64,000 nucleotides of DNA from Tetradesmus obliquus (GCA_030272155.1 CP126194.1:3215501-3279500); one strand, 5' to 3'; shown: positions 47,176 through 58,747, counted from the first letter of the stretch. Notes: generated from the letters alone by a model not told the origin. Program-made: numbers and translations.

Positions 47176-48230
47176 GTGCATTTGTTGGTGCTTGCACTTG
47201 TGTGTGCAGAAAGCTGCGGTGTGGAAGTGCAGGTAGAGATGCTGTAGTATCTGCTGCAGTCTCCTTGGCAGTCGTCTGCATGTGGGTGAAGATGTCGTGC
47301 ATCCTTCGAGGATATATGTGGAGTGTCGTGCAGGAGTGCTAGGCAGCATTTAGGCAGGTGCTGATGTGGCAGAAAGAGGTGCAATAGGGCCACGCTCTTC
47401 AAGCTGAACATGTACGCTGTATAGCAGCTCTGCTGCTGCTCATGCCCTTTGGTACGTAGAATTGTGTCAGCTATACTTGATTTGGACTGCCATGCTAAAA
47501 CTCAAAACCTCAAAAGCACACTGCACCTATTGCACGAATTGTCGTGCTGCAAAGCACGTTCATATGTTTCCGAATAGCCTGAATCATCCTGCACGATCCT
47601 CGCTGCAAGTGGTTGGGTCAGCAAGCCACATGGCAAGTGCCTGTTGGTCATGTTGTGCAGGTATCTGGTGCATACGCCCAGATTCACGGCGTGTACGCTG
47701 CACTTAGCTCTGAGTCCTAACATATTTGTAACGTTCTTTGCTTGTTTACTTTCAGATGTGAGAAGTTGCGCTGGAGCACTGCAGCAGAAGTCGGCACTGG
47801 GGTTCCGGCCACATGACAATGGCAATGCTGACAAAGACCCAGCCGGGAAAGCCGGGAAGCCGGCCACATAACAATGACCAGAGCGAGTACTTTAGCCTAA
47901 GTGTTAGACCAGTTTGTGTTTACAGAGCAACCAGTGTCACCGCTTTACTTCCCAAAAGACCCTCCTTTTCACACCTTCTTCTCCTCAGACCAAAGTTAAG
48001 TCCGCCGTATACTTTGTGCGACACCGGCACATTGGTTACTGTTGGGTGTAGTTTGAAGCAGAATAATAGTCTAGCCTCAAAGCCAGGGCAACTAGACTGC
48101 TCGACCTAGTATAGCAGTTCCAGTGTCGGGACTGTCCTTGGCCTGGCCGACAGCTGGTGACCTTCACAGATCCACAGCAGTAGGCATCTTGAGAAACCTT
48201 TAAGCGGCAAGCTCTCCAGCGGCACCAACA
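47176..48230. other. Intergenic region and UTRs, 1.05 kb
   Basis: This lies between the galactosyltransferase and DUF1769 genes, both on the plus strand. No reading frame with protein-like composition, repeat or RNA gene is supported. Confidence 0.5.
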
Positions 48231-50137
48231 ATGCTTGAGCGGGCTGCCTTCAGCCAGAGCGCGAACAGCTCTCAGGCAGCCTGCGGCCCAGCCAGCAAAT
48301 CCTTTGTGCCTGATGCAAGCATTAAGGTCGACCAGGGCCTGCTGAAGAGCGTCGGAGCTGCGGCATGGCGCCATGCAGGCCAGTCACTGGTGCCTGCAGC
48401 AGCTGCTTTCAACGCCACAGATGTCCTGATTCGCAGCCCGGACGCTCACGAGCAGGTGAGCGCAACCTTCCTCGCGGGAAAGGTTCTTCCTTGGAAAATA
48501 ATTAATTGCTCAGGACTGTCTGCAGCAGCTGCATGCAACTTCAAGCTCATCAGCTGTCATTGCTGCCAGCTCTGCGCACACAAGCAGCACCCTGCCTGCA
48601 CATCTAGCAGCCTCCCCACCACCAACCCCAACGCATCCCCTTACAATATGCATTACCCATCTGCATCCATTGTCTTGCTGCTGCAGGCCGTGACCCCGCT
48701 GCTGTCCCCGCAGCACCGCACCGTGCCCTTCAACAACCCCACGCAGGCCCTGGACTTTGAGACACCCCTGTTCAAGGGCAAGGTGGTGGTCATGATGAAG
48801 GGAATGGCCAGCACCCCTGCAGGCGTGTTTGACGGCAAGCGGCGCCTCATGTGGATGGCAATCCAGGTGCGGCATGCGGCAAATGGCATAGCGAGGCTGC
48901 AGGGGCGGTGCAAGGATACTCTGCAGCGTATGTTATCGCAGCTGTGAATGCAGGCGCTGGCAATGTCTGCTGCTTTGAGTAACTCCCAACAATATGACAG
49001 AACTATATTGCAGCCATTGATGCTAGCAACCCTTGCCTACAGCCACTCCTTCCCAACAGCTGCTCACACTGCTGCCGCATCTGCCACACCGCCAACCCCT
49101 CCTGCAGGGCCGCTTCAAGCAGCCCGGCGTGTCCTTTGACGGCCTCTGCCTGGGCAGCGAGTTCTCCCGGCCCCTCAAGCTGCCAGCCGGCGCCCTGCTC
49201 AGCAAGGCCAGCATGTGGCTGGTCTCCAAAATGGGCTCTGGGGTGCAGCTGGACACCTCTGGCCCCACCCCACACATCCTAGCTCCCCTCATCGCTGCCG
49301 CACAAGTTGTCAACGTCTCCAAACCCGGCCAGGAGCCTGGCATGTTAAATGTCGAGGAAGACATGACAGCATTTGATGCGGGGCTGGTTGGCAGCTGGAG
49401 CGGCAAGGCACTGAGCGGGGCCAAGCGCCGGGCGCTGTTTGGCGGCAAGGCCGCGAGGCAGGGCCGCTGCTTTGACACGGAGCACGTGTGGACCTTCCAG
49501 GTGTATGACCACGTGTGTGACTATGGCAGCTTCCTGCTGCCCATCCCCTTCTTCAAGGTGGACCTGGTGCAGGTGAGGCGGGGCTGCTGCTGCTGCTGCT
49601 GCTGGTGGTTGTGGTTTGCTCGTTGGCCCATGTTTCCTTACATGACAACTGCTGTGCTTGTGGCATGGTGGTGGTAAGTTGCCGCCCGTACATATACCTG
49701 GCCGTATCCGCATATGTACCCTGCACCAACCACGACAGCATGACTTGTGTGCATGCACCAACTCCTAGCAAGGCAAACCATGCTTGCTGTGCCGCTGCTG
49801 ACACTCTGCTGTACCTTGTGCCGCACCCTGCTGCTGCTGCTGCTGCCAGGTGCTTGACGGCCAGCCCATGCAGCTGCTGCTGAAGGACACTGCCAGCGGC
49901 TCCAACATGCTCAAGCTGGAGGTATGGCACCGCCGCATGCTGGAGCACAAGGCCAACAGCAGCAGCAGCAGCAGCAGCAGCAGTATCAGCACCTGCTACG
50001 ACATGCAGGGCCTGGTTGCTGCTGCTGCTGCAGCGCTGGCGTCAGATGACAGCCCCAGGTGCAGCACAGGCGGAGGCAGGCTGAGCTGTGCAGGATCGCT
50101 GCGGCTGGCGCCTGCTGCTGGTATGGTGAAGGCGTAG
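48231..50137 (+). CDS. DUF1769-family protein
   Basis: Four exons (48231-48455, 48687-48866, 49108-49572, 49850-50137), all joined in phase 0, encode 385 residues with a TAG stop. The conserved core spans exons 2 and 3: LFKGKVVVMMKG, GKRRLMWMAIQGRFKQP and SFDGLCLGSEFSRPLKLP. These match the DUF1769 pattern of a strand-rich beginning, the QGRFK motif and a G-x-F/EF acidic-aromatic motif. Exon 3 adds GSWSGKALSGAKRRALFGG and ends in a hydrophobic DYGSFLLPIPFFKVDLV. The C-terminus is Ser-rich (AGC run) and variable. No signal peptide or membrane segment is evident, so it is probably cytosolic. DUF1769 proteins occur in fungi, plants and algae and have no established biochemical role that I know of. 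The last acceptor follows a short CTG run. Confidence 0.82.
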
Positions 50138-53039
50138 AGTTCTTTTCAATTACGTCTTGCTGTTGGAGCCTACTGCAGCATTTGCTGCGGCTTGCACCTG
50201 CTGCTGCTGCTGGTATGGTGAAGGCGTAGTGACGCTGCTGTCAGGTTGACCTTTGTCCTGCTGATGGAGTGTACCGCAGCTTTTGCTTGGCATATGAGCA
50301 TGCAATAAAGCAAGCAGGAGTGTATCCTGTGGTCCCGTGGTGTTTGTACAGCAGAACTTAACAACTCCTCAGGTGTGGCCAGCGCCGCTGCAATGTGTGC
50401 TTGCTGGCAAAGGCTTGTTGAGGAGTGACCTGAGTTGTGTTGTGAATGCAATAATTGGCACTTGCCCCAGGCGTGTGGGTCTATGCATTCATTGAGTGAG
50501 CGCGTGTGTGCATGTGTGCATAGCACTACTGCCTGGGTGTGCAGGATGGCAAGGTTTGTGCATGGTTCCGTACCGTACAGATTGTACCCTGCAACATATG
50601 TGCTTGCGCCTGTGTATGGCCTTGTATGCGGCCACCGGCGGACATGATGTTTGCTGCCTGCTGCTTCATCCAGACTCAAAAAAAATGGGTGGGGCATGAG
50701 GGTGCTACATGTGGCTGCTTGGCATCTTGCCTCGCCACAGTACCCCATACAGTTCATAGCCAGCTGTTGTTCTTGTGTGTTGCGCATCCGCACAGGCAAC
50801 ACTGTGTGATATCACTGCTGGCTGCACTGAAACAGTGCTGCAGTGCAGAGCTGTGTGATCTTATCTTCCTACACCCCTTTCTTCCTCTTTGAAGTGTGTG
50901 TATGGTTTCTCCGCCCTGCGGGCCGTGTGTATGGCTGCCTGCTTGTTAGTGCATGAGAGGCCTTCCGAAGCCTCTTGGTGATCTTTTGGTTGGAGTGGTG
51001 TTGTGCTTTCATCTGCTTGTGATTGCCGTGTGTATGAGGTTTTGTTTCGGGTGTGCATCTCAGCCATGTTTGAGGTGCCAGCTTCATGCCATTCCCTTTC
51101 AGCTGCTTCAGGATCCGACCTTAGCTTCTACTTTTCCTCTGCTTTTTGCCCCATCCCCTTCCTCTCTCTCTCTCTCTTGAGCATTCCTTTTGTCAGCCTT
51201 GGTTGATGTATGAGCAGCATCTATGCTTGGCACTGATACTGCTTTTTGCAACGTTTTGGGTTGGTTTGTTGCATTCTGACTGGTGCGTGGTGTGCAACAC
51301 CCACCAGCATTTTGCTGCTTTGACGGTTCGGCCAAAGGCGGACTTCTGCTCACCTTGAGCAGGTGCCCTCAGCTGACTGCTGCTTGATCCGACGGGACAG
51401 CTGGCTGTTACCCTTGCTGTCACACTCTGATGTAACATGTTACTTATCCTTGAAACATGCCGTCTGACATACATGAGGTGTACGCTGTGCTGGTCAAGCA
51501 GCACGAAGTCTGCACAGTAGGTACATTCAGATCTGTGCAGCACTCGTTCAGATCATGATGGGTGATCACCCGCAGGCGGCCTGTTTGTACGTCCAAATGC
51601 TGTGCACTGCAGGCTCTTGGATACCAACAAAAAGTAAGCGATTTTCAAGGAGCCAGCCAGGCTATGGGTTGCACATGCACCAGCACACAAAGTAGCCTAG
51701 TTTGGTTGCAAGTTGAGACTAAGTCCAATTCTGCATAATATTATAGGTGCTGGTATTAATACCGGCCGGAAAATTTCGCCCTTTTAAATGGCTGGGCACC
51801 AGAGCACTGTCAGAGCAAGTTTGCTGCCACAATGGAGTTTTCAACGCTACAACTACGCCTTAAAGATGTCGGATCTAGCATCCCCCACATGCGATTTCAG
51901 TGAAAATGCATAAATCCGGCCCGGATTTTTGCGCTGACGATTGGAGCACTGCCAGGGTCAGCAAGGACGCGATTAGGCAAATGAAGTGCAACAAAAATGC
52001 CTTGGAGCTGTCGGATCTTGCATCGAGCCGACAAATGTGACCAAAAGGAGCTGCTGTAGCAGCAGCAGCCACTAAATCGTCTGCTGCGACAGCAGCAACA
52101 ATATCATCACAACGCTTGAATAGGAGACATGATTTGAAGCGATACAGCGTATGCGTAGATACCCGTTCAAAGTTACCTTTGGTGGTGCCAACAGCTAGTT
52201 ACACCCCGAGTGAAGGCGATTCGCCTAACACATACAAGCGTACTGATAGTCTCTCTCTTATCAATCACCTTTGTGTTTGCTGGCTTTGATATGAACGGCA
52301 CATGCTGTAAGATGACTGCTCAATGCCCCTGCCCTCAGGGCAGCCAGGGCCTGGCAGATGGCCTCAGCAGCTGATGTGCAAACATAAGTTCAATTGAAGC
52401 AAGTACAGGCGTTCACAAGGTGCAGCAGTACCAGCAGCACCACCAGCAGCAGCAGCAGCAGCAGCAGCACCAGCAGGCTTGGAGGGAGCAGCAGCAGTTG
52501 CTATGCTGAAGTTGCAACTTGCGTTTACATTCTTGATTCCAGGTTTGATTCAAGGTTTGATTCCTATAAAAACGCATTCCTTTCCATCACAGCAACATGT
52601 TCAACACCACCTAAAGCAGCGCACGTGCGGCATGCCAAACATCATCCTTCCAACAAGGTGCCACGTGTCATGCTACTGCGCGGCCAGTCACCGCCGCAGT
52701 GCTGCAAGCGATCACGGTCACAAGCAGCTGCTCGGCGGTACACAGGCCAACTCCTGCCCTCTTCAAGTGATGCATCATCTCAGCTTAGCAGGACGCTGCA
52801 TGCTACAGCTGTGACCACCTTGAGCTCCAAAGCCTGCTTCTGTGATGATATTCTCGGGGCTGTGCATCAGGCTCATCAGCCATGGCAGGATTTGGTGCAG
52901 CTGCTGGCGGCAGCATACTGCCAATAGGCTGGGCAAGCTGTTCAGGGGCAGGTGCAGCGGGTCGCCTCAAAGGAGCCCGTCTGTACCACCTGGGGGTTGG
53001 TAGAAACAACACTGCGCAGACACACACCACTGCACAACA

Positions 53040-53075
<36 letters not shown>

Positions 53076-53425
53076 GCAGCAGCAGAGGGTTGTCATGGCC
53101 AAGCTCGGTGTTGCCTGTTGGCGCGCAGTGCAGACCGCCCCTGATGCAGATGGTGTGTATGCAGGCAGGTCACTGCAATCTGCTGGCTGGAAACTGCTTG
53201 AAAATTGGGGCCACTGCTGCTGCGGCGGCTGCTTCTTGCTACTGGTGCTGGCATGTGACACTTCTGCTGCCTGACAGCAGCAAGTGCCTTCCTCTTGTGC
53301 AGCAACTGTTATAGCAGCTCTGTACGGCAGATGCGCAGCCAGCTTTGCCACTGTAATGTGCACTCAGGTCCCGCATTGCTTTGAAGGTGTGTGAAAGTGC
53401 ATCCTGTTGCACACTCCGAAAGCAC
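50138..53425. other. Convergent intergenic region, 3.3 kb
   Basis: This is the longest gene-poor stretch, between the DUF1769 gene (+) and the secreted Ala-rich gene (-). A GCTGCTGGTATGGTGAAGGC segment around the DUF1769 stop is repeated at about 50208. A CT dinucleotide run lies at about 51163-51178. Two diverged 140-bp direct copies occupy 51765-52046. CAG runs at 52446-52468 and 53040-53074 give Gln/Ser-rich frames (52,394-52,927 plus; 52,803-53,363 both strands) that I could not support as genes: no homology, splice context or codon pattern stands out. An unrecognised small gene at 52.4-53.3 kb cannot be excluded. Confidence 0.5.
51765..52046. repeat. Two diverged 140-bp direct repeats with flanking palindrome
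   Basis: Shared elements recur about 141 bp apart: GAGCACTG (51802 and 51944), a GCCTT-rich stretch and TGTCGGATCT (51868 and 52009), and a CCGG(C)CCGGA with TTT segment at each start. The palindrome GGTATTAATACC (51752-51763) precedes the first copy. The region is AT-richer than its surroundings. It may be a degraded non-autonomous element, but no target-site duplication was identified. Confidence 0.6.
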
Positions 53426-56400
53426 TCACAAGGTGCAGCCGCATGGCCCAGTCTTGCCAGGCGTACAGCAGTCCCCGACAAAGGCCAGGTTGCACGTCTG
53501 GCGACCCAGGCCCAGGCCCAAGCCGAGCCCTTGGCCCTGCCCCTGGCCCAGCCCACCGGCCTGAATGCTGCCAGAGTTGCCGGGGCTTGCAGGAGCGGGA
53601 CTTACAGGCGCAGGAGTTGCCGGAGCACTGCTTGCAGGGCTTGGTGTAGGCAGGGGTGCTGGTGATAGGGAGGCAGACTGGGCGGGCTGAGTGGTGTTGG
53701 CAACAGTGGTGTCTGTAGGGGCGGGGCTGGCGGCGCCAGGGAGTGCAGTGGTGGCGTTGCCAGCGCCGGTTACATTGGCAGGGCACAGTGCCTGCAGCAG
53801 CAGCAATGTGCAGCAGCAGCAGCAGCAGCAGCAGCAGTCGTGATTGCAGCACGGCATAAAGTATCAAAAGGCGGTTGCAGCGCAAAGAGGTGAAGTTGGG
53901 CAAATGTCTACGGCCTCCTGCTGCCATACATGCCGGCATGTTCCTGCCCCGCTTGGATTCTACTACGTAGCTTGCCAACAAAACGAAGTAAAGTACTCTT
54001 GCAATGAGCAACTGAAATACATCTGGCAGGCAGCACAGAGCTATGTGTTGCTGCCACTATGCGTCCACGCATGCACCCACCTGTGCCTGTGCCAGCGCCT
54101 CTGCAGATGCGGCTGAGTTGTTCTGGGCGACAGCAACCGCAGACGCCTCTGCAAGCATGCAGCATCACAGCAACACTGAGTAACTTGACATGCAATCAGG
54201 TGGCCGAGTGTGCATGATGATAGAAGAATGGAACAGCCATTTGCGTGTTCAGCATTTGCGGGCAGCAGCTGACCCCAGCCAGTTGCCTGAAACAGCATGT
54301 ACAATTGGCAACTCACGTGCAAGCGCCTGAGCGACTGCAGGGCACCCGCCGGAGGCAGCAGCAGCAGCCAGGGCTGTGGCAGTTGCATTGGCAAGCTCGC
54401 CTCCCACTGCAAAAGCTGCAGCAATGGCCTGCAGCAGGCAGCACAGGCGGCAGCGGCAGCATCAGGATATCCTGTTCAGGGAGGACAGCGTCGCTGCAGT
54501 TGGCACGAGCAGCCGCACTGTACCACTGCAACAGGTACTGCAGCTGTGCGACCGCCAAAAAACGGCTGCACGCCGACAGTGCAAGCTTTAGGCTTGCCAT
54601 TTTTGGCTGTACTTGCTCACCTCTGCATATGCGCTCGTGTTCTGTCCCACCAGGGCAGAGGCAGCAGCAGCCTGTGCCACTGCAGCTGTCGTGTTGGGGT
54701 TGACTGCTGCCTGAGTGAGCGCTGTGGAGGTGGCAGTCAGGTTCTGGCTGTTTGACACACCCTGCACAGTAGTGAAGCACACGGGCGAAGTGTGAGACGT
54801 GTTGGTTACAAGTGGGTCAAAGCAGGACGCAGTGAGCACTGCAGCAATAGCAAGTAGCTATATGCTTATTGTCTCAAACGGTTCATGAAGACAGTGACTG
54901 CCCAGGTCACTCTGACAAACAGCAGCTGACAGCAATGCCTGAACAGTACATCACTGTACACTGTTTTCAGGCTCGGTGTTGCAACGGCTGTGGTGAAATC
55001 TTCACCAAGGCAGTCACAACACCGGGCCTGAAAACAGCTCATTACAAGTGACCCTATGAATGATGCTCAAGCGGGGGTAACAACACCAAGTTGTTCAACA
55101 AAAATGCATTAAACTGACACAATGCAGCAGCCTGAAAAGACAGCTGGCAACACGGCCTGAACACTTCTGGACGTCCTGGCAACAACGCAGCTTTGCTGAA
55201 CAAGCAATCGTACCTCAGCTATTGCAGTGCCATTGGCCAGTAGAATGCCCTGGCAGACCTGGTCCAGTGCAGCAGCCTGCACCAACGCACGCGCCTCTGC
55301 AATCGCTGTTGCATTTGCTGCACCCTGGCCGCCGCCAACTGCTGTTGCCGATGAGGACGCGAATGCGCTTGCCACAGCGTTGGAGCCTGAGCCGCTCGCA
55401 AAGGCATCAGCCACTGCTTTGGACACTGCATTGCCTGCAGGAGCACAGCAACAGGCGTAGCAGCAGAATTGGTACGGCTTGAAGCCAGCTGATGATGGAT
55501 GTTACAGTGCAGGCATTGCAATGCGGCTGTGCAATGCGGGTGCATCCTGCAAGCGCGCAAGCGCAGCAGCTGTTGCCAAACCGGAGGCACTGCTTTTCTG
55601 CCGGTAACTGTCATATGCCAACATGCAGTGCCATTCACCAGGTGTCTGCAGCAGACGTTTACCAGCCAAGCAGCCATTGAGCTGCGCTGCATTTGTGGAC
55701 TACATGTGAACTATACAATTGCTGTATAAGTGCGCCCACCTCCCTGTACATTGGCAGTGGCCAGCGCCTGCGCTTCTGACCGAGCAGCTGTTAAACAGTG
55801 CTGTATGTGTGCCGCACATGTGAATCAACAAATTGCTGTGTGGATGCACGTACCTTCCTGTGCGTTGGCAGTTGCCAGAGCCTGTGCTTCCGACCGAGCA
55901 GCTGCCTGGCGCTCAGGCGTGCACACAGGCGGCAGCTGCGTCGCTGGAATCACAGGAGCATCAGCAGCAGGCGCAGCCGGCGGCGCTGCTGGTGCAGGCA
56001 CTGATGCAATGAAGCCCGCAGCCCCACCCGTGCCAGTAGCTGGGCCTGGTGCTGGCTTTAAGACTGTGACTGAGATGTTGGGTGAGATGCCCGGGGTTGT
56101 TGGAAGGGGTGGTGTGGAGACAATAACAGGGGATTGCAGCGGCTGTGGGGAGGGCGGTGCAGGCACCTCTGTGATGCCTCCTGCATTTGGGGTGGGGGTG
56201 GGGTTTTGGCTGGATCCAGGGTTGTTGGAGGCTGTTTTGACGTCAGGCTGAGGTGTGTTGTCAGGCTTGGGTGGTGCAGCGATAGTAGCGCCGACGCCTT
56301 GGTTAAAGTCCGCGCTGCAAGTAGCCCACGAGAGAAAGGGCAGGTAACACACACTATAAGTCGGGGTCACTCATGATGGGGAGTGAATAAGAGACGACAA

Positions 56401-57400
56401 ATGTTACAGCAGGACGTGCAAGGAATCAACGGCAATTGCACTTGCTGTCTTGGATGCTGTTGATTGAGTGCTGAAGTACAGCAGCAGGTGCTGCACATAC
56501 AGCATGGCAATGGCAATGCACGTGAGCACTACCAGCAGCACAATGTATGGGCCAAACACTTGACAGGCTTGGACTGGTCTGCACAGCAGTACACCTGGCT
56601 GGGATCGCTGACAAAGGGGTTGACCCACCACAATGCATAGCGCTGAGACATGCATGGTTTGTGTCGCCTAAACAGTTCACTTGTTGGGAATCGGTGAGGA
56701 GGGTTTGGACCCTGTCTCCCTGATGGGTCCAGATGCGATGACAACAGGTGCAGGCCTCGGGGCCGTGCTGCTTGGTGGCGGGGAGGAATTGACAGAGGGG
56801 CTCGCTGCTGTGCCGCTTGGTGTCACTGAGGGGCTTGGTGATGCAGCTTTTGCCGTTGTGTTGGGGGCAGGACTTGGGGTTGCCGCAGCAGCAGGAGCTG
56901 CAGGCAGGCAGTTCTGCACGGCCTGTGCCTGAGCAGCAGCTTCAGCGAAGGCTTGGCCCTGGCCGGCTGCAGTGGCTTGTGCTTGAGCGGCTGCAGCAGA
57001 CAGAAAAAATTGCACAGGGCAGCCCATCAGCATTGCCAGCGGCACCTTCACCCATGACACCATGCATTCCATACATTGCCAGGCACCTTGGCAGCATGTG
57101 GTTCTAGTGGGTCACCCGCAAGCATGCCAATGCATGTGCCTGTCCTCCTCTAACTTACGCACAGAAGATCATAGGCTCAAGCAGGCTTGCCTGCTTCTGG
57201 TGCGCAGGACTTGTAACTTGTTACTCGTGCCTGCTCACACACCTGCAAGTGCATCGCCCACAGAGCCGCAGCCTCCCGCCTGTGCAATGGCCTGCGCCAA
57301 AGCCTGAACAGTGGCGTTGCCAGCTGGGCAGTTGCAGCAGAATGCGTCCTTGATGGCTGGACCAGTGGCGTTGGCGCTGGCCTGCGCATTGCCTGCAAGC

Positions 57401-57444
<44 letters not shown>

Positions 57445-58636
57445 GAGGAGGAGTTGGCCAGGTATACCCAGTTGTTTATGTGCCGTTTTTCTAGCGGCGC
57501 CTGGCGCGCTGATCTACAAAAACCACAGGTAAAGGCAGTGCACTGCATGCTGCCGCAGACCCCAAGACAAGCCTGGCCTTGTTTAGCAGAGCAGCTGATG
57601 GTGCATGCCCAGGGCAGTTCATCACCCACCTCCACTGGCAGCCTCAGCAATTGCTGATGCTACCGCATCTGCATTGCCTGAAGCAGTCGACTGCGCAATT
57701 GCCTCTGCAATCCCTTGGCCTGAGCTGAGGGCGCCACAGATGGACTGCATCACCCGCAGCAATGGCAGCAGAAGTGCAGCACATTCAGTTGCAGCAAACG
57801 CTGCAAGCAACAATGCAGGACGTTCATACGGCTACTCCAGCCCTGCCCAACATGCGGGCACGGCATTAGCTGTGCAGGATTGGGCTGCAGCACTGCTGTT
57901 CGCACGTCAGTGCTGCACAAGCCATACATGTATTGCAGGTTGCGACAAACATACGTGTTGCTAGCTGCAATGCGCTGTCGTAAAGGTCATGCTCGGGTGA
58001 TATTTCGTATAGCCCAACTCCCGTACCTGTGCCACTGCCTGCGATGATGCGCTGCCGCCAATGGTAGCAGTAGCAGTAGCGACAGCCGTTGCTTGAGAAT
58101 TGCAAACTCCCTGCTGCTGCTGTAGCACTCTTGCGCCTACAGGGTTGAAAACAGACGGCTATGGCTTCAGCAATCAGGGTGGGCAGCATGCACACCAACC
58201 TCGGACCTTGCACATCAAGTGCTGATCATCCCACAGACATCAATTGCTGAGCACCAGTGCTTGGTGCATCTCTCTCATGTCACTACAAAGTTTTCTGAGG
58301 AATCATTGCAGTGTATCGCAGGTGCCTGGTCGCAGCAGCTGTGTGCAGGTGTCTGCAGCAGCAGCAGTGCTACCCTGCCGCTGGGGCTACAGCATGTACG
58401 TCAACATGCAGGCTGTCTCTCCTCTTGATCACCGCCGTAACTCGTTTGCGTACATTGTAGGATCAAAGGTCAGCCCATGAACCGCATGATCATGCAGCCT
58501 GCTGGCTGATCTTGGTTGGCAGCAGGTGCAGGGCTGTGAATACAGCAGCACCCACGGACGCCAACACGGCCGCACCTTGCACAAGGTTCATCAATAGCAA
58601 GACCGCTGCAAATGCCGCTACCTTTTCTTGCTTCAT
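53426..58636 (-). CDS. Secreted Ala-rich modular protein with Cys-rich C-terminus
   Basis: Twelve exons (58636-58576, 58136-58027, 57744-57630, 57392-57243, 56990-56681, 56314-55854, 55787-55740, 55434-55214, 54761-54621, 54428-54317, 54148-54081, 53791-53426) join in phase to 720 residues. Exon 1 encodes a signal peptide (MKQEKVAAFAAVLLLMNLVQ, cleavage near GA) and was found by eye because it is very short. The mature chain is about one-third Ala in modules such as GQGIAEAIAQSTASGNADAV, AAQAQATAAGQGQAFAEA and SKAVADAFASGSGSNAVASA, with single or paired Cys and many N-glycosylation sequons (NAT, NTT, NLT, NGT, NVT). Two Pro/Ser/Thr-rich linkers come from exons 5-6 and 12. The C-terminus has a GLGQGQGQGLGLGLGLG tract and a Cys cluster (CNLAFVGDCCTPGKTGPCGC). 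Exon 6 ends with donor GTACGT, and exon 5 uses GTGAAC; if that donor is not used, exon 5 ends at a TGA at 56677. The family is not recognised. An extracellular matrix or wall fibre protein is the inference. Confidence 0.72.
55740..55900 (-). repeat. Tandem exon-edge duplication forming a 48-nt symmetric exon
   Basis: The 3' end of exon 6 (codons for RSEAQALATANAQE) is copied once into the following intron, 113 bp away. The copy has an AACAG acceptor at 55788 and a G|GTGGGC donor at 55739, is exactly 48 nt, and encodes ARSEAQALATANVQG in frame. Confidence 0.85.
57403..57441 (-). repeat. CTG run before exon 4 of the secreted Ala-rich gene
   Basis: On the sense strand about 13 CTG units end 10 nt before the TTGCAG acceptor at 57393. 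A similar run (53811-53837) lies about 20 nt before the acceptor of the last exon. Confidence 0.88.
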
Positions 58637-58694
58637 TGCGCCCCTTCCGCACAAGTGAATGGGATTTGCTTTCGCTCTGGCTTCACTTTGCTAC

Positions 58695-58747
58695 CAGTGA
58701 AAGTGAGAATGAAAGTGAAAGTGTCTACGCTCTCTTTTCAGAGAGCG
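58695..58747. promoter_or_regulatory. GTGAAA-rich repeats and hairpin upstream of the secreted-protein gene
   Basis: Within 110 bp upstream of the start codon at 58636, AGTGAAAGTGAG is followed by ATGAAAGTGAAAGTG (direct repeats). Next comes a hairpin with stem CGCTCTC (58728-58734), loop TTTTCA and GAGAGCG (58741-58747). The position fits a promoter or 5' UTR element. Function is not shown by the sequence. Confidence 0.35.

Noticed and set aside
52394..52927. Plus-strand Ser-rich frame of 177 codons
   Set aside because: Driven by an AGC run and followed by non-descript sequence. No splice signals, homology or conserved motif. A real gene here is possible but unsupported.
52803..53363. Overlapping plus and minus frames around a CAG run
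   Set aside because: Both strands are open because of the repeat. Neither shows coding features that favour it over the other.
56677..56994. Treating the secreted Ala-rich gene as two genes split at the TGA at 56677
   Set aside because: The exon starting at 56314 has no start codon of its own, and a GTGAAC donor at 56680 restores a phase-2 junction. The split remains possible if that weak donor is not used.
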